Assembly: GCA_007258455.2 (NCBI GenBank)
Contig: VDFB02296724.1
Location: 62,001-126,000, forward strand
Reading direction: 5' to 3'
DNA from: Sequoia sempervirens
Taxonomy: Eukaryota; Streptophyta; Pinopsida; Cupressales; Cupressaceae
DNA: 64,000 nt
Shown piece after piece: positions 35,961 to 47,300 of this stretch. A model generated the notes under the pieces. It was not told where the DNA came from and made no database searches. It was given only the letters and a program-made list of their open reading frames with translations. The position numbers were made by a program, and so were the translations under genes. Every line of letters begins with the position of its first letter. The stretch's first letter is position 1.

Positions 35961-36620
35961 AAACTCAATGTTCATGGGATGATTGTCTTGTAATGGTGCT
36001 TTAGATAACTGATCCACAATTGCTTGTCCTTTGATTGCCTTCCTATCAACATATTGGATGTCAAATTCACTCAGCATCATGACCCACTTAGCGAATCTTC
36101 TAGTCAGATTAGCTTTGCTAAGAAGGTATTTTAGTGGATCTATCTTGGCTATTAACTTGATGGTATGGGTGAGCATATAATGTCACAATTGTTGGGTGGT
36201 GAACACTACTGCCAGACAAGCATTTTGAATGAAGGTGTAATTGATCTCATAGCCATTTAAAGTTCTGCTGTTATAATAGATCGCCCTTTCTTTCTTCGTT
36301 GAATCCTCTTGCGCTAACAAAGCTCCCAATGATATTTCAGTCGTTGCTATGTACAATAAAAGTGGCTTTCCTTCTACTGGTGGTATCAAGATAGGTGGAA
36401 TCATTAGATATTGTTTCAATTTATTGAAGGATCCTTCACATTTTTCATCCCATCAGAAAGATACATTCTTGTGAAGCAAGTGGTTGAAGGGGTGAGTTTT
36501 GTTAGCCAGTTGTGCGATAAATCTTTAGATGGATTAGAATCTTCCTTGTAAGGACCTAAGATGGCTGATGTTTTTAGGAGGAGGCATCTCCATGATAGCT
36601 TTGACCTTTGTAGGGTCCAC
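35871..36620 (-). pseudogene. RT-linked RNase H and connection, broken
   Basis: Continues from RT in pieces. FNKLKQYLMIPPILIPPVEG and PLLLYIATTEISLGALLAQE correspond to the usual start of the gypsy RNase H domain. ERAIYYNSRTLNGYEINYT follows, and after a stop, HTIKLIAKIDPLKYLLSKA and RRFAKWVMMLSEFDIQYVDR. It would degrade the RNA strand of the hybrid during reverse transcription. Stops at about 36416 and 36183 and a frameshift near 36630 separate the pieces. Confidence 0.85.
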
Positions 36621-37463
36621 CTAAATTCCTTTAGTTGACACAATGTACCCCAAAATCTTAGCCGATGTTACATCGAATACACATTTCTTGGGATTTAGCC
36701 TCACATTGAACTTCTCAAGTCTGGTGAAAATATTATCTAAGATCTCTAGGTGTCCTTCTCTGGTGTAGGATTTTTCCAACAAATCATCTACATAGTCTTC
36801 CATAAAAGTGTGCATCATGTCATGAAAGATGGTGGTCATTTCTCTCTGATATGTGGCTCCAACATTTTTCAACTTGAATGGCACGACGTTCCAAAAAAAG
36901 GTTCCCCATGGACAGGTAAAGGCAGTTTTATCTTGATCTTCAGGAGCAATTTTCATTTGATTATACCCTAAAAAACCATCCATAAGCAAGAGCATTTCAT
37001 GTCTAGCAGTCAAGTCCACAATGATGCCAATATTAGGTAGGGGAAAGTCATCTTTTGGAAAAGCTTTATTGAGATCTCTGAAATATATTCAGATTTTGAT
37101 GCTTTTTTCTAGCTTGGAAACAAGTATGATGTTAGAGATCCACTCTGCATAGTCGATCGATCTGATAAATCCAACATCCAATAACTTCTTCAGTTCTGCT
37201 TTTACCAACATGGCAATATGTGGATGCATTTTCCTTAACTTTTGCTTGATTGGTTTTATTCTTGCTGGTAGAGATAGGTGATGCATGATGAGTTCTAGAT
37301 CAATCCCTAGCATGTCGGCATAATACCAAGCAAAGTTGATTTTCCTTTCTATGAAGAATTTGATGAAGTTTAGTTTTTCTTGATCTGTCAAAGATTCTGC
37401 TAGATGGACAATCTTTACTTTTTCTTCCTTGCCGATATTGATAGACTGGGTGGGTTCAACCAA
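36621..37463 (-). pseudogene. Reverse transcriptase of the Tat element, broken
   Basis: Copies element RNA into DNA inside the particle. The first piece (37463-37089) has FAWYYADMLGID and PIKQKLRKMHP, then a stop. FRDLNKAFPKDDFPLPNIG follows in the same region. The second piece (37019-36621) has LLLMDGFLGYNQMKIAPEDQ, TAFTCPWGTFFWNVVPFKLK and the catalytic YVDD at residues 76-79 of that piece, then LEKFNVRLNPKKCVFDV and LGYIVSTKGI. The catalytic box is intact; the frame is not. Confidence 0.92.
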
Positions 37464-37469
37464 TATTTT

Positions 37470-38375
37470 AGATCGTTCCTAAAAGTGTTCGGGGAGTGTG
37501 TCAAATCTTCCATCCTTCAATGCCTCAGAGAGGTTTTCACTATTAGATACACTCTTTGTTTTTACTTTTTCTAGATCTGATACTACCATTGAATTGTTTT
37601 CACCATCAGATCTATTCCCTGTATTATTCATTTTGCAGCTAGAAAATTTGACACTCTCCTAGTTGGGAGCCTCATTACGATGTTCAATGGTGGAATCTGT
37701 TTCAGGATTGGAGGAACAAAGGAAGTTTACAATGGCTTCGTCATTTGAAAAGAGGGGGATATTAGATGGCTTAGTTTGATCCCAATCTATAAATTCGGGA
37801 TGTATCAGGGGTAAGGAGTTGTTGGATTGGATAAAGTTAGATGCAGGAAGAGTCCCGATGGTAATGTCTTTAGATTATCCAATAGAAAAATTGATGTCTA
37901 TAAGGTAACTCTCCTTGGAATTATCCGTTTCACTCTGAGTCTGATCATCTTCACTAGAATCATCAATGTGTAGTGATCCTATTTCAAGCGGTCTATGACC
38001 TAAACTTTAACCCTGCTCACGTATGGGTGTATGCTTTTTGACTACATCAATTTCCTTATCATGACAAGATTCTTCAGATAACGCATCCCACTCGTACTCA
38101 TTTGAATCAGTTTCATGAGCGCCACTAGCTTGTAGTTGTAGGATTCTTTCAACAACTTGTTATTTGGTTTCTTCTCTGGATTCTTCTCTATACCCCAGTC
38201 CTGTTTTATCTTTGGCTTGCATGTTGACATGTTGTATTGGTTCAATGATGCTTTCCTTTCTTTTACCAATAGGACCTTTTCCCTTGTATCCCATCTTTTC
38301 CATGATTGTTTTTCCTTTTCCATACTGCTCTGTCTGTACACTTGAAGTGGATGCTTGTGATGATTCTTCATCTTT
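37470..38375 (-). other. Protease-RT linker of the Tat element
   Basis: No domain recognised. One Lys/Ser-rich open piece occurs at 38371-38042, shifted by one frame from the protease piece. The remainder has several stops. It corresponds to the variable linker between PR and RT in Tat polyproteins. Confidence 0.5.
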
Positions 38376-39440
38376 TTACAACCAGTTTAAAACCTCCTTT
38401 TCATCTGAATCATCTACTAATGTGCCTGCTCTTACAAAGGTTCTATCAAATAGTGTGGTGGGTTGTGATGATTGCTGTCTTGATGTCGATGGTTGTCCAT
38501 ATGACTTTGGAGAAGATGAAAGTTGTGACAAGCATAAGAATTTCTGAAATGAGTATTCCCCCATTCCTTTATCTTTCATTTGTATCTTGGAAACTTGTTT
38601 TGATAATGATTCAAGTTGAATTTCCTGATTTTGTGGAGTAGGAGTTGAAATACTCTCTTTATTTGAGGGATTGGCATTGCCGATATCCTTATCTTTTGAT
38701 TGGTCCTTTTTCTCAACCCACTTTGACAAGGCATTTATTTGTTTCCCCTCATTTGATAAACCCCGAGTTGGAGCTTTCCTTTTGTGTGGTACAAAAACAT
38801 CTTGGGTTGTCTTGAGGGTGTTACAATATTGGGGGTTGTTTGAGTCAGCTGCAATAGTGATTTCCTGCCCATTGAATGAGAACTTCAAACACTGGTGATA
38901 TGTGGATGGTACTGCTTGCATGTCATGAATCCAAGGTCTTCCCAAGAGTATGTTGTAGGTTAAATCCTTGTCTAACACCTGGCATACTATATCTCTGACA
39001 ACTGGTCCCACTTGAATAGGTAGCACTATCAATCCTTGTGAAGATCTCTCCTCATCATCATATGTTTTTATTGTGATTTTCCTCCTAGGATCAATAGCAT
39101 TTTCTGAATAGCCTAGGGCACATATAAGTTTCAAAGTACAAATATTCAGGCCAACTCCTCCATCTATTAGGACATGTTTAATGTGGTGCTTGTCAATTAG
39201 GACTTCAATGTGTAGGGAAATGTTGTGAGGATGATTGATAGATACATCATCATGTTCAGAAAAGGATAAGCAATGTGGTGTAGTCAAATGTCCCAACATA
39301 GCCTGGAATTGGAAAACTTCTAGATTGTTTGGTACTGTGGTGGCAATTAGAGCTTGTTCCAAGATTTCCTTATGAGCAGGTGAAATCTTGAGAAGTTCTA
39401 AAATGGATATTTGTGTAGGTATCTTCTGCAATTGATCCAC
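38376..39440 (-). pseudogene. Aspartic protease region of the Tat element
   Basis: A 354-codon open piece. Around residue 93 is HVLIDGGVGLNICTL, the retropepsin active site in its Tat form (Asp-Gly-Gly instead of Asp-Thr/Ser-Gly). Around residue 170 is LLGRPWIHDMQAVPSTYHQ, the conserved flap-distal block. It processes the Gag-Pol precursor. It is separated from the upstream gag piece only by one in-frame stop at 39495, and the frame continues on both sides, so gag and PR were once one polyprotein. The tail is a Gln/Ser-rich linker. Confidence 0.88.
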
Positions 39441-39494
39441 TATGTTATACTGAGTCGCAGGAATAGCAATTATTTTGGACGTGGAAGGGGTAGC

Positions 39495-41292
39495 TCATTT
39501 CAATGTTACCTTGGCTTGTCCTCGTGTGATTGCATTGATGGGTGTGTTGTCTTGTTGTTCCCTGATTTTGATAACATTGATTTGATGTGAGGTAGTGTCA
39601 ATGTTATGGTGATGATTTTGAATTGCAATGATGTTTTGTTCATGTTCAATGGTGTTATCATTGGTAGAGTTATCATTTTCAATAAGATCTAATGTGTCAT
39701 GAGTTGCATCATCAACCACCTCAATATGTAGAATGGTGGTGTCATAGACATAGTTTATGTTCTTGCCCTTGCTATTTGATGATAAGGACTCTCCTTTCTC
39801 ATAGTTTGGCAGAGGGTTCTTGAACGCCCCATGGTCATTTTTTTTCTGGAGTCCTTCTACAAATATCGTCTTGTTGTCAATTAGATCTTGTATCAAGTGT
39901 TTCAACTATATGCAATCATTGGTTTTATGTCCCTGTTGCGGTGAAAATCACAAAAATGGGCCTCGTTCCACCACGAGGGTTTAACTCGTGGTTCCCAATT
40001 TATTGCTTCTGGTAGAGTTAAGACCTTAGCTTTGAGAAGTTCTTTTAATGTTGAATCTAGTGATTTCCTGAAAGGTGTGAACCTCCTTCTATTTGAGGAT
40101 GCTCAATATGATGGTGTTCTAGATCCAACATTACCTTGATTGTTGCTTTGGTTGATGTTTTGGTTGTTTCCTTGGTTGTTGCCTTGATTGTTGCCTTGGT
40201 TGTTGCTTTGGTTGTTTCCTTGGTTGTTGGGGGGATTTTTATTCTGATTAGTATTGGCGATGGCTGCAGTTAGGTTGAATATAGGTTTTTCATTTTGACC
40301 TTCGACTGTACCATCATTGTTTCCAACATTCTTGTTTCGTTGCCAAAACTTGGGTTTGTCGCCACTATTGTAATTGTTGGAGTTTGATGAGTTGTTTTCA
40401 TTGTATATCTTGATGAATCCTCTCTTGACTAAGGCATCCTCAATTTTAATCCCGTTCTCATTCAATTTTTTGAAGGTTGGGGGACATTGTAATTCTAATC
40501 TATAACTCATCTCGTCATTAAGGTTGTCAATAAAGATTGCTATCTTTTCCTTTTCTGGTACGGGATGAGAGTATCGTGCAAATAACCTTCTCCATTTTTG
40601 CAAGAATACAAGGAATGATTCACCCTTCTTTTGTTTCAAGTTACAAAGATCTTTCATAGTAATGTCATGTTGGATGTTGTGAGAATATTGGGTGATGAAC
40701 TTGTTGACTAATTCCTCAAAGTTGTTAATTGGTGGGGTGAGTTTAGAGAACCATTGAAGACAATGCCCATCTAAGATTCTTGGGAATAATCTCATCAAAT
40801 ATGTTTCCTCATATGCAAATTCAAGACTCTTGGTCCTAAACTCTCTCACATGGTCTATCGGATCGATTTTGCCATTGTATTTGTCATACTTTGGGAACTC
40901 ACAATGTTTGGGAAAGGGTATCATGTGACTACTTTGATCAAATGGATAATGATGAGTGTCTTGTATCAAGTATCATTTTTAAGTCCCTCTTTGCATATCA
41001 AGGATTTGTTGTTGAAGGTTCTTCATCTGGTGAGTTAAAGCGACCACTTGTTCAGGATCGTTTTTGGGCTTTTTGGGTGGTGCTTTCAATTGCTTCACAT
41101 CAAAGTATTTTGGTATTTGGAACCTTGTTTGGCCAACATAAGGAGGTATTTTTCCCCATTTCTTTTGAAAATATTTTCTAAACACTTGTGGAAATTGGGG
41201 TCTTGTTCAACATGTTGGATATCTTCTTTAGTTATTTCTTCCCCATCAGTGTTGTTGAGTCCATGAAAATGATTCTCTTCAGCCTCTTCCAT
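39495..41292 (-). pseudogene. Gag of the Tat element, broken
   Basis: Forms the particle that packages element RNA. Starting at MEEAEENHFHG (41292), a frameshift near 41150 leads to KKWGKIPPYVGQTRFQIP, two stops near 40975, and then the main piece 40969-40103. That piece holds the retrotransposon Gag domain: HCEFPKYDKYNGKIDPIDHV, LDGHCLQWFSKL, FEELVNKFITQYS and LCNLKQKKGESFLVFLQKWR. Its end is an Asn/Gln-rich NNQGNNQ run. After a stop and another frameshift near 39950, a C-x2-H-x4-H-x4-C knuckle can be recognised (FCDFHR continuing in the next frame to GHKTNDC), then LKHLIQDLIDNKTIFVEG. Multiple breaks make it inactive. Confidence 0.88.
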
Positions 41293-41329
41293 GGTGTTTT
41301 GTGTTTCACTATTTTGAGTTTTGGTGTTT

Positions 41330-41450
41330 TGAGTCTCAATGATCAGAGTCTCAATGGTTGGGATTTCAATGTTTGAAGTTTCAATGATTGGAGTTTCGAT
41401 GTTTGGCTCTTCAATGTTTTGATTTTTAAGTCTGTTTTCCTTGAGTTTTT
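41330..41450 (-). repeat. Short tandem repeat upstream of gag
   Basis: About seven imperfect 15-18-base units on the plus strand of the type TTTCAATG(A/T)TTGGAGT. On the element strand they read in frame as NIETPIIETSNIEIPTIET, directly before the first Met of gag, so the repeat may be part of an extended Gag N-terminus. Confidence 0.6.
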
Positions 41451-43270
41451 TTTTACAACCTTGTTTGAACGAGCATACAAGTGTTGTAGTTTAGACTAAA
41501 CTTTGATCTAGGTTTTGGAAAAGTACCAAGGATTACAACTAAGTAAAATAGAATGACAAATTCTAATGAGACTAAGTTTGACTTGACTATGTAGCTTCAT
41601 TTCGTGATGAGAGGATGATAGATCTTGATGATGAAACTAGGCTTAATAATCAAAGGTGTGATAAATTTGATGATGTTGGTACTTTATGATGTTAGATCTT
41701 GGTTTAGGTTGGAAAATTCCACTTGTAGAGGTCAATTTTAACAAGTTTGAATTCTAAGGTACATCTAAGGAATGATCTTGGACTTTGAGAAAGTTTTGAA
41801 ATTTCAGTTCAAACTGTGAAACTGGAGGTAAATTTTCTTCCTAAACAAGGTACTCAAACCTTTGGAAAAGTATTGGATTTTGACAATAGTAAAAGATGTA
41901 TAATTTGGGATTGTTCTTGCAAGCTCTTTTGTAGAAATTGAAGGTCAACCTCTCTCTAAATTCGTAAAGTGTTGATAGACGTTTTTGGTGTTCTTTTGGA
42001 CTAAGAGGTTTGGACTTTGGTTTCCAAATTTTGATCTTTCATGAAATCATTTGGTAACACACATCTTTAGACTCTTTTTAACCTAAGGATTGGTTGAACA
42101 CTGCTGAGGATTCCCAAAATGAGATTGACTATCAGGTAAGAAATGAACCTAGGTCACTATTTTTTGTTCTGCAAAAGGTGCCACAAAATGTGTAAAAGGT
42201 GCCAAAACAAAGACAAAAGGTGCCATAACAGGTTCAATTTTTTTTTTGGAAAGTTTCTTTGAAAATTTGCTTGGTTTTCTTGATTTTTCAATGGGAGACT
42301 TGGTTGTTTCACTAAATACAATTCCGAATCAGGGTTTTCACTCTTGACATGTGATTTTTTGTTTGTTTTGAAAGAAATTTGATAAAGACACATCAATTAA
42401 TGTACACTCCTAAGGTTGTGAAAGACTATATTCTTTTGGATTCCACACAGGTTTTACCCCAACCACACTTATTCTTAGCAGATGACTAGATGCTTGACCC
42501 CATTGGCTCCCCTCCACGACACTCACTTCTCGGGGTAGCCAAGCATCAATACCCATGAATCTCCCATGGAATATTTTTCATCTCTACTAAAAATTGTGAG
42601 AATGTGGATGCCTTCGCAATGACTGTTGCTGCACCAAAGAATAGATAAAGGTTTTGGCCAAACTACAACAAGGGTTTTGGTAAGGATTTTCTGTTCCTGG
42701 GGGTTGATCCATCTGATGAGAGACCATTGCTTCCCTTCTCATCAAAACCAATCTCATTATACTGGCCTTTATTCCAGTATCCACACTTATATACCAGCTG
42801 GAAATGCACTTGGCTTTAGCGTGTTACCGGTTGGGTCGTTCCCTTGGGTGAGTAATTTTTCCCACAAGGCATGCCCTCTAAGATAAACAAAAGCAAGCAA
42901 GTATACCCATAGTTCGATCAATCTTTATTCCACATGAATAAAGAGAGAACATATGCGATATACTCAACTCACACTCGCACACAAAAAGTGAATGGGTATA
43001 GCTTTTTGGTCACCCAGTTAAGGGGAGAGCATATGCCTACCATCCATCAAGCACAAAAGACATGGGGTTCATTAACCCTTTAATTAAACTATGTTCCTAA
43101 CTTAACCAAAAGGAAACATGGTGTTCATTAACCTTTTAATTAAGCTATGTTCCTATCTTAACCAAAAGGAAACAAGTAAATCACTTCCAGCCCCTGCAAT
43201 ATGTCAGTAGTTTGATAAGAGTGTCTTTGAAAAGCATTTTTGGGAAACCTGAAAAACAACAACACAAAGT
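41451..43270 (-). other. 5' leader of the Tat element
   Basis: No protein-coding capacity is recognised. A short block with three AAAGGTGCCA-type units lies at 42173-42232, and the main array of the same unit follows at 43289-43495. The rest is unique sequence. Confidence 0.6.
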
Positions 43271-43288
43271 ATTAGCCTTTGGAAACTA

Positions 43289-43495
43289 CAAAAGGTGCCA
43301 AAACAGAGAAAAAAGGTGCCAAAATAGAGACCAAAGGTGCCAAAATAGAGATAAAAGGTGCCAAAATGGAGACCAAAGGTGCCAAAACAGGTGCAAAAGG
43401 TGCCAAAATAGGTTCAAGAGGCTCCAAGTGGCTCCAAAATGAGTGCAAGAGGCTCCAAAATGGGTGCAAGGGGCCCCAAGAGGCTCCAAAAGGCT
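43289..43495. repeat. Tandem array of AAAGGTGCCAAAA units in the leader
   Basis: Roughly ten units of about 20 bases (AAAGGTGCCAAAATAGAGAC type), drifting into AGAGGCTCCAAAATG units at the right-hand end. The array is about 80 bases from the PBS. On the minus strand it reads as a false WHLLSLF repeat. A smaller outpost lies about 1 kb further into the leader. Confidence 0.9.
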
Positions 43496-43552
43496 CACGT
43501 TCAAACCTGCAAACATAAATTTTCAAGCATGTTAGTAATAAACAGGGTAAGG

Positions 43553-43572
43553 CCCCACGATGGGCACCATTT
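43553..43572 (-). other. Primer-binding site, tRNA-Lys type
   Basis: Three bases inside the 5' LTR, the minus strand reads TGGTGCCCATCGTGGGGC, differing by two bases from the plant tRNA-Lys-complementary site TGGCGCCCAACGTGGGGC. It marks the start of minus-strand DNA synthesis. Confidence 0.85.
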
Positions 43573-44824
43573 TGTATGTGTGTGAAATGTGTAAAGTTAG
43601 TATCAACACAAACCTTAATGAAATGATTTACATTCAAATAATCAAAGCAAAGAAACTATTCTAATTTGCAACAAAACTAAATCTTTCAAGAACGTCTCAT
43701 TGTCCTCTATTCTTAATGATTAGTTTAACCTTTTGGCCCTCAGATTTCTATGTGCACAAAGGCTATTAGAATGATACTTAAGAAATGAGATTAGTATTCA
43801 ACATGCAAGCCAGCTAAATGCCTACATGAAACTATATGCAAACAATGATGATGAATGCTATGATGAAGGGATGATGGTGGTTATGATAAATAAACAAGTG
43901 GAGGTGGATGCTATGGTATTGAACTAGAATGATCTACATGCATGATTCTACATATGTTCAAATGCAAACTAAAAATGAACTAATCTAAAATGCAACTATG
44001 ATGCAATGGAGGACATAAAATGCAACTATGATGCAAGATTTAAAGCTAAGATGTAAATGCAAAGAAAAAAATGATGTAAAGATTAGATATAAGACTCCAA
44101 AATGCTCCAAGCTCCAATGATAAAACCTGCATGATAACTTTACTTCGAGTGTGGGTGCAAAATACAAGGCCCACAGGTTGTATTTATAGCCTTTTCCAAG
44201 CATATAGTGAGGTGGCAATAATCAACGGTCCAGATTCAAATAAGAAAAATGGATGGTGAAGATGAAGATAATCAAGATGTTGTCCCCTTGATCAAAGACA
44301 ACATGCCATTTGGATGGGAGAATCTCTTGAATAATGGGCAACATGCCATTTGGATGGAAGATTCAAGTGTGGGAAGAGAAGACCATGTGCTTCCAAAATT
44401 GGTGGAAGTGTGGGAGGAATAATTCATGTGCTCCAAAATGGGTGGAAGTGTGGGAGGAATAAGTCATGTGCTCCAAAATTGGTGGAAGTGTGGGAGGAAA
44501 TGAGCCATGTACTTTTTGAAATGAGTTGAAGATAATTCTAATATTAGAGTTATTTATTTTCATGTGACCTTGGTGAGGTGGCACAAAAAGTTGTAGAAAT
44601 GTGCTCTAATTCCTAATTGGATTTAGTGAAGATTAATTAAATAAAACAAGTTTAGGGAACCTTGTTTATTTAATTAATTTAGAAGAATATGTTTTAGATT
44701 TGGAGAATTAGAGAAGGGTGAACAATATAAATAAATTGAGAGTTTATTTATATGTAGTCAAAATATTAATGAAATAGCTAGTATTTAATTAATTAAAGGT
44801 GATGACCATTTTTAGGTGTATACA
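43573..44824 (-). repeat. 5' LTR of the Tat element
   Basis: Plus strand begins TGTATGTGTGTGAAATGTG and ends GGTGTATACA. It aligns with 29515-30718 throughout, with a roughly 30-bp local duplication near 44000 as the largest difference. TATA box on the element strand at about 44181-44190; the three 45-bp tandem units are at 44397-44515. Confidence 0.92.
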
Positions 44825-44829
44825 ACTAG

Positions 44830-45680
44830 TAAAATAATAATAATAGGAATGTGTAGTGGACATGACCAAACCCTACTATCACACTTTAGGTATAGGCCCA
44901 TGGTTGGGGTTGTGACCCTCATGGGTCTACACTAGGTCCATTGTTATGTAATAAGGGTAGTAGCCGCAATAGGGACTATGGTAGCTAATGGGGATTCAAT
45001 GTTTCCCCATGGGAAATAAAGCATTCCAAAATAATAATTAATAAATGTATTAACATAATTTTATTTTATATATCAATGAACATATACATAATATACAAAA
45101 AAAGGATTAATTTTTGTAATAGAGAATAATTTTTAAATAATACATATATATTAATAAATGAATTTTAAACCAATCAAAATATTATATATAATTTATATGT
45201 ATATATATTAGTTCATTTATTTATTTTTAAATATTAATATATGTATTGTATTAAATATATGTATTATATATATAAATATAAGGAAAAAATATTATAATAA
45301 GATAAAATGGAATAAATGAAATTTACGAAAAAGAAACCAATATTCTTAGTTGAAGTAAATCTTCCCTTTCTTGTTCATAATAATGAAGTGAAATCCTCTT
45401 TATTGAGTGTTCTTTAAGAGTAGGGTAACTCCAAGTTGCCCTAGATTAAGCCATGAGCATGAATCTCATGTCCATCCATTTACAAAACTCTAATCCTTTA
45501 AATTAAAGTTCTATTTAATTTTAATTAAATATATTTAATTTAATTTTTTTAGTAGAATCCACTATTTAGGTTGATTTTAAATGAGATTATAATGTGAGTT
45601 AGATAAGAATTTATAATTGACCTTAAAATTATTTATCTAAAATGAATTTTGATAAGTAGACTCAAATACTTCCACATCAT
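44830..45680. other. No gene seen; AT-rich spacer
   Basis: AT-rich sequence with TATATA runs between 45120 and 45280. No coding potential or repeat border recognised. Confidence 0.7.
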
Positions 45681-45686
45681 GTCAAA

Positions 45687-46050
45687 TTATGATATTGCTA
45701 TCAAGATTCAATCATGTAGTTTTTCAAGTCAACCTCATTGACCCAAGTTTCATGAGTAGTGGTTCACAAGAACCCATCTCTCATGATAATGAATAGTCCA
45801 CTTAGCACTCATTGCATCTGGGTGATGCTCACAAAGGTGAAGCATTGGGCCTTCCTAAGAGGTCACCCATCCCAACCTCCTAGGAAGTCCCAATGCTTCA
45901 CCTCTATGACCATCACCTAGTTGCAATGAGTGCTAATGGACCATTCATTAACATGAGAGATGGGTTCTTGTGAACCACTACTCATGAAACATGGGTCAAT
46001 GAGTTTTCCTCAAAATACTACATGATTGAATCTTGATAGCAATATCATAA
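45687..46050. repeat. Foldback palindrome, arms of about 175 bp
   Basis: The left arm (45687-45862) is the reverse complement of the right arm (45876-46050) at roughly nine positions in ten, around a 13-base loop (TCACCCATCCCAA). Arm ends read TTATGATATTGCTATCAAGA. Matching continues almost to the loop (AAGCATTGGG / CCCAATGCTT). No coding capacity. It may be a foldback-type MITE or a hairpin RNA locus; no clear target duplication was found. Confidence 0.9.
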
Positions 46051-46384
46051 TAAAAATAATTCTTCCAAATTTAATATTTTTATCCTCAATAAAAAATATT
46101 TTACAATTACAAATCTATAATATTATAGATGGAGGATTTAGGTTAATTACTTTCACATATATATCTTATTAAAAAATATTTTTCACTAACATTAATTATA
46201 ATAATTATAGAAGTGTTATATTTAATTGTCTTATTTGGCATATCATGGTGTAACTGAAGTATGTTAAATATTGTTTAGACACATTTTAACAAATGAAGTC
46301 CCACTTATTATTAATATTTAAACTTAATGAAACAACATCTCCTATTTGTTATGAAGATCCTCCTAAATTAGCTCATCCAAGAGT

Positions 46385-46682
46385 TCTTCCAAACTCCTTA
46401 TATGCTTAGGATCAAGTTACTCAACTTAGTAATTTTGTATCTTCTAGTGAAAAAATATACTTGTCCCACTTTTCTATTCAATACCCCTCACCTATTCCTT
46501 ATGTTTTTCTAGCACCCCATCCATGTATATGTTGTCTTCCAAACTCCTTATGCTTAGGATCAAGTTATTCAATTTAGTAATTTTGTATCTTCGAGTGAAA
46601 AAATATACTTGTCCCACTTTTCTATTCAATACCCCTCACCTATTCCTTATGTTTTGCTAGCACCCCATCCATGTATATGTTG
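46385..46682. repeat. Tandem duplication of about 149 bp
   Basis: Units 46385-46534 and 46535-46682 begin TCTTCCAAACTCCTTA and end CACCCCATCCATGTATATGT. Only a handful of substitutions and a 2-base indel separate them, so the duplication is recent relative to its surroundings. Confidence 0.9.
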
Positions 46683-46800
46683 ACTTTGTGTGATGTCACA
46701 TATGAAAAAATTACATGTGTGCTTGTTCCAATCAATGATATGTCAATTTTTTTCCCAAAATAAAATAAAAATTGTAGATTTTTATTTAAGTTTTGTTTAT

Positions 46801-47300
46801 AATTAAATAGTGAGCATTACATACCAAAAAACCTTCATTAAGAGAAAATTTTGTTGTGGAGGAATCATTTTAAAATTTGAGGACCCTATTCATTCTATTC
46901 ATAATGAGAGGTTCAACAACAACAATCTATCCCTTAACCATAAAATTTATATAGCAAATTTCTTCCAGTATGTTAGCTTTGGGGTCAAATGAAGAGCCAG
47001 TAGGTAAAAAATATTTTAATGTTTATTTTCCTTGGTATATTAAAGGACTAAGTAAATTGGAAGTATCTAAATGAAGCATGATGTTGATAAAATAAAATTT
47101 TCATTAGTAGTTTGACCATAAATCAACCATTATTTAGTCACTATTAGCTCATTGTTGATAGTAATTTAAGAACTCCAATTTGTGTTTTAGTTTAGGATTT
47201 GTGGGTACTTTGAATTGATTTTTATGAAGAAATGTTGTAGAATAGTCATCTCTTAGTGTTTCATTGGACTTCTATTAAGTAGTTATTATTTTCTGAATTT
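46801..47300 (+). pseudogene. R2R3-MYB pseudogene fragment (exon 3 and 3' flank)
   Basis: The plus-strand frame at 46810-46992 contains FIKRKFCCGGIILKFEDPIH, SIHNERFNNNN, and ANFFQY. These align in order with [30 protein letters not shown] and VDFFQY of the intact gene's exon 3. Downstream nucleotides also match the gene's end and 3' region: GAAGTATCTAAATGAAGCA, a GATAAAATAAAATTTTCATTAG-like block, CCACTATTTA-like, and TTTTTATGAAGAAATGTTGTAG near 47228. The MYB DNA-binding part is missing. It probably derives from duplication of the 49.3 kb gene or its ancestor. Confidence 0.82.

Larger units (their letters stand above)
29515..44824 (-). mobile_element. Complete Ty3/gypsy element of the Tat lineage, minus strand
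   Basis: Two LTRs (29515-30718 and 43573-44824) flank an internal region of about 12.9 kb, and ACTAG sits directly outside both ends (29510-29514 and 44825-44829), a perfect 5-bp target duplication. In element order the internal region has a tRNA-Lys PBS, a repeat-bearing leader, gag, aspartic protease, reverse transcriptase, RNase H, a second RNase H, integrase, a long 3' non-coding zone with tandem repeats, and a PPT. Integrase downstream of RT defines Ty3/gypsy; the second RNase H and the long 3' zone are hallmarks of the plant Tat group. Stops and frameshifts in every gene make it inactive. By eye the LTRs remain more than 90% alike. Confidence 0.92.

Noticed and set aside
43286..43516. 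Open frames rich in WHLLSLF / GAKIETK repeats on both strands
   Set aside because: They are translations of the GGTGCC tandem array in the element leader, open in several frames, not genes.
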